Shown: one piece after another, positions 61,287 to 64,000 of the stretch | Layout: every line of letters starts with the position of its first letter | Numbering within the stretch: the first letter of the stretch is position 1 | Source of the DNA: Thamnidium elegans | Lineage: Eukaryota; Mucoromycota; Mucoromycetes; Mucorales; Mucoraceae | Reading direction: 5' to 3' | Assembly: GCA_025201345.1 (NCBI GenBank) | Contig: JAIXMG010000007.1 | Span: 1,264,327 to 1,328,326 of the forward strand | DNA length: 64,000 bases | Program-made: the position numbers and the translations under genes | Notes under the pieces: generated by a model | What the model saw: only the letters and a program-made list of their open reading frames with translations | What the model was told of the DNA's origin: nothing | The model's database searches: none

Positions 61287-62147
61287 TTATACTGGGTTAA
61301 CAACCACGTTAATTTCGGCAGTTTCTTGACCAATTTGAACCAAAACTTGATGACTACCTAATGACTTGATACGACCACCCTCGGACTTGAATTCAATAGT
61401 AGACTTGTCTACATCCAAACCGAATTCCTCCTTTAATTTACTGATCAAATCTTCAGCCGTCACTGATCCGAATGTATGATCACTATTCGGCACGATTGCT
61501 CTGTTAAACTTGAGTTCACGGACTCCTTCTAAATGACCCAATAATTCCTTTTTCTTTTCCATGTTTGCTTGTTGTGTCTAACCAATATATATTAGTTGTT
61601 ATTTTTTTTTTTAAAAAAAAAATACAAAGTTATATAATATTATATACCAATAATTTCTCGGCGTCTAATTTTTCATTTTGTCCTGATGATAATCCTTGTT
61701 CAACAATAGGCTCTCTCTTATCAATATAAGTAGCTTTACCAGCAGGGTACAAGATATTACGCATCAATCCAGCTATATACACACCACACACACACAAATA
61801 TAAGGGTTACTTATTTTAGGATTTTAATCACAACTTTCTATATCTTACGTCTGACAGCAACAGTTTCACCTAGGAATTTATTTATTAGTATCCCAACTAG
61901 AACGCGTTTTAATATATATTATTTACCTTGAAGTCCAACACCTTCAACGAATTGGTTCAACTTGACTTGAATATTAGCCTTCTTATGAGCTTGTCTCTAA
62001 AATATATCGCATATATATAACCTGTCAACTATTTCTATCTATTTTTTTTTTTTTTTTTTTTACATGTCTCTTTTTCATTATATACCTTGATAATCTGAGT
62101 AGAACAAGCGACAAAAGTCTTTGAACAAGACGTAAAATAAATGACAT
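61287..62147 (-). CDS. mitochondrial ribosomal protein bL9m (right-arm copy)
   Basis: Mirror copy of 56113-56973. All five exons and their splice sites are preserved; the coding sequence appears unchanged. Intron 3 differs by an extra base in the TG repeat. If the palindrome is an artefact, this is not a second gene. Confidence 0.8.
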
Positions 62148-62288
62148 AATGTATAACAATGTTAAAAAAAAATATAAAAAAGAAAAAAAAATACCTCTCT
62201 TCTAAACCTAGGTCAACCAGGGCGGAACTGAAACTGCAAAACTAGGGTACAATGGTGGCTTATCGTTATTCCTTTTCGTCTTGTCATA

Positions 62289-63028
62289 ATGATCTTTTCT
62301 AAATTGAAAGGCATCCGTTATACCGCATCTGTTATTACCGCTTTAAACTTGGGTACCTGTTGCTATATTCTTTGTAGACCATGGGTATAGTTATGCTACC
62401 GTTAGTGGTCGCTCTATGCAGGTATTTTTTTTTTTTTTTTGAGGAAAAAGGGGTATACGCGATATTAATAAAACTTCAATAGCCTACGTTTAACCCTGAT
62501 TTCAAACTTGATGAGAAAAGATATTGTATTATTGAATAAAATGGTCAACTACTGACCATAAATTTGACCGAGGTCAAGTTGTGACCCTAACGTAAAAAAA
62601 ATAAATAAAATAAAATACTATCCTTTTTTTTTTACGGTATAAAACTAATAGGTTTATTAGGTCACCGGTCGATCCTAAACTTCTTATTATCAAGAGAATT
62701 ATTGCTTTACCGGGTGATACAGTAAAGCCGTTACGTAAGGATGAAGCTGTACCCATTCCTGCAGGACACGCTTGGGTAGAAGGTGATGAAGCTTTTCATT
62801 CAAGAGATAGTAACGCATTTGGAACGGTAATTATTTTTATTTATTTTTTTTTTAAAAAAAAAAGAAATAGACGCATATTAATGCCTTTTTTTTTTTCAGG
62901 TACCTATTGGTTTGATTAGTGCAAAAGTAACATATATTTTATGGCCTCCTTCCAGGTTTGGACCTGTAGAAAAAAAACCTGTTAATAAGGATAGAGTTCA
63001 AATGAATGTATTCAAACCAGGATTGTTG
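62289..63028 (+). pseudogene. imp2 mirror copy, frameshifted (right arm)
   Basis: Same gene as 55232-55972 but with single-base changes. In exon 1, AAT becomes AT and CGTAT becomes CGTTAT (these compensate). Then TTTAACTTGG becomes TTTAAACTTGG, which shifts the frame before the first membrane segment ends. Further indels fall at GATTTCAAAC (extra T) and in the last codons (GGATTGTTG, one T fewer). The left copy is open, so these are either decay or sequence errors. Confidence 0.8.
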
Positions 63029-63149
63029 AATAATTTATTTATTTTTTTGCATAAAAAAAAAATATTATATACCACAAAATAAAGTTTTTTACTTTCCATA
63101 TAAGAGGGAAGGATGATAAAGTGGGGCTAATGAAGCCGGATTCCTTAGG

Positions 63150-63387
63150 TCTCTCACCTTTTAAGAAGTTACTGCTCAAATTCACTTGTAGAGTTGGTTC
63201 TAGGATAGGTACTTGGGGGGGGGGACCTCTTTTTCAAGAAACTTGGCATATATTTTCCCAACCATCCCCCTCACTCAAGTACACACAATTCTTCAGCAGG
63301 AATGACTCGTTTAACTTCCTCAATATAGTCGTTAAATATTTGTTTGATCTTGTCTTCACTGGGAAAAAATATCTGCTTGAACACAGT
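63150..63387 (-). pseudogene. sulfotransferase-family remnant (right-arm copy)
   Basis: Mirror of 54883-55103. The C run is ten instead of eight (G run at about 63215-63224). Same broken frames. Confidence 0.5.
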
Positions 63388-64000
63388 TTATATTAAACAA
63401 GATATCGCGCATTATTTAAATTTTTTTTTTTTATAACTAAACATTGAGATAGTTAACATATATTACCAACTTTTATCGCAGGTACGACGACTCTGCAACA
63501 TGCTCCGAACATGTAAAGCTCTTTTCTTTTTTTCCTCCTCCGCCGACTTTTTTTTTTTTCCCCAACTGATAATGGGATGAATTTTACTTTGGGGTCAACA
63601 CCCCCCTTTCCCAACCGAAAGACCGTGAAACATTTTTGTTTATAGAATTTTGCCGCGGCCTGGTTCCGATCTTAATCTTTTTTCACCAGTGCATCTTTTA
63701 ACTTCAGTAAAATCAGAAAGTAAGTGAGTATGTAGTACTCATTACATAATGTTGTGTATCGACCATTATCCAAACAAAACAAAAAAAAAAAAAGAAAAGA
63801 AAGAAGAAAGAAAAGAGGAAACTGACAGTTCTTTTTTGTTAAGCACTAAATTCATTATATAAAATTATAAACCCTACCGAAAAACCATCGTTTAAAAAAT
63901 AGCAAGGTACTTCATTTAACTACCTTTTTTTTTAAAAAATATATATATAATATATAAATATATGACTTCAGGCATACCTTTTTTTTAATTTTTTAATTTC
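63388..64000. other. intergenic, outer right arm
   Basis: Mirror of about 54268-54880, with the highest density of one-base indels against the left arm. No gene seen. The window ends within the duplication. Confidence 0.55.

Larger units (their letters stand above)
54268..64000. repeat. large palindrome (inverted duplication), arms of about 4.85 kb
   Basis: The left arm (54268-59120) reappears as its reverse complement at 59139-64000; positions pair so that their sum is about 118259-118268. The arms are separated by 18 nt (TTCGGCACATTGGTCAGA). The four gene-like units of the left arm recur in reverse order. The window ends inside the duplication, so the true outer limit of the right arm is not visible. 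Most differences I found are single-base indels, concentrated in the outer 2 kb. Confidence 0.95.

Noticed and set aside
63900..64000. Palindrome end as a telomere or chromosome end
   Set aside because: No telomere-like repeat is visible; the sequence simply stops inside the mirrored intergenic DNA.

Overview
The window looks like nuclear DNA of an early-diverging fungus, most likely a mucoralean (Mucoromycota). It is strongly AT-rich, with many short GT-AG introns (about 45-120 nt), very long poly-A/T tracts and compact intergenic spaces. Its genes are typically eukaryotic and fungal: Set9, a group III hybrid histidine kinase, an Hsl1/Gin4-type kinase, mitochondrial Imp2 and bL9m. The species call is inference. 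Exon joins were worked out by hand; for 14 spliced genes the summed exon lengths are exact multiples of three.

Layout. 1-5 kb: no gene, but an old non-autonomous LTR element (1870-4396) with a 5-bp target duplication and a fold-back repeat nested inside. 5-8 kb (+): a DcpS-type decapping scavenger and a membrane-anchored RBR ubiquitin ligase. 8-15 kb (-): an Hsl1/Gin4-like kinase and a zf-4CXXC_R1 + DDT/WHIM chromatin protein. 16-18 kb (+): a ten-exon gene of unknown function. 19.9-30.1 kb (-): a 3240-residue hybrid histidine kinase with 27 HAMP units, 21 of them in one 5.8-kb exon. 30.8-31.5 kb (+): a small homeodomain gene, divergent from the kinase. 34.9-38.5 kb: an ADP-ribosylglycohydrolase-like gene (+) and an F-box protein (-). 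40.1-42.3 kb (+): an acyl-CoA synthetase-type ligase with a 5-nt microexon. 44.3-52.3 kb (+): an RNF121-type RING ligase, a PKA catalytic subunit and the H4K20 methyltransferase Set9. 53.2-53.9 kb (-): a cytidine-deaminase-fold protein.

From about 54.27 kb to the end of the window the sequence is a near-perfect inverted duplication, with 4.85-kb arms around an 18-nt spacer at 59121-59138. Each arm holds a sulfotransferase-like remnant, imp2, bL9m and a leucine-rich-repeat gene cut off at the centre. Most differences I found between the arms are one-base indels. They break imp2 in the right arm only, so an assembly or read fold-back artefact has to be weighed against a real palindrome.

The genes do not form one pathway. 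They are mostly signalling (histidine kinase, PKA, Hsl1-like kinase), ubiquitin (RBR, RNF121, F-box), chromatin/transcription (Set9, zf-WHIM, homeodomain) and housekeeping genes. The most unusual item is the poly-HAMP kinase, whose array shows recent expansion in blocks of four units.
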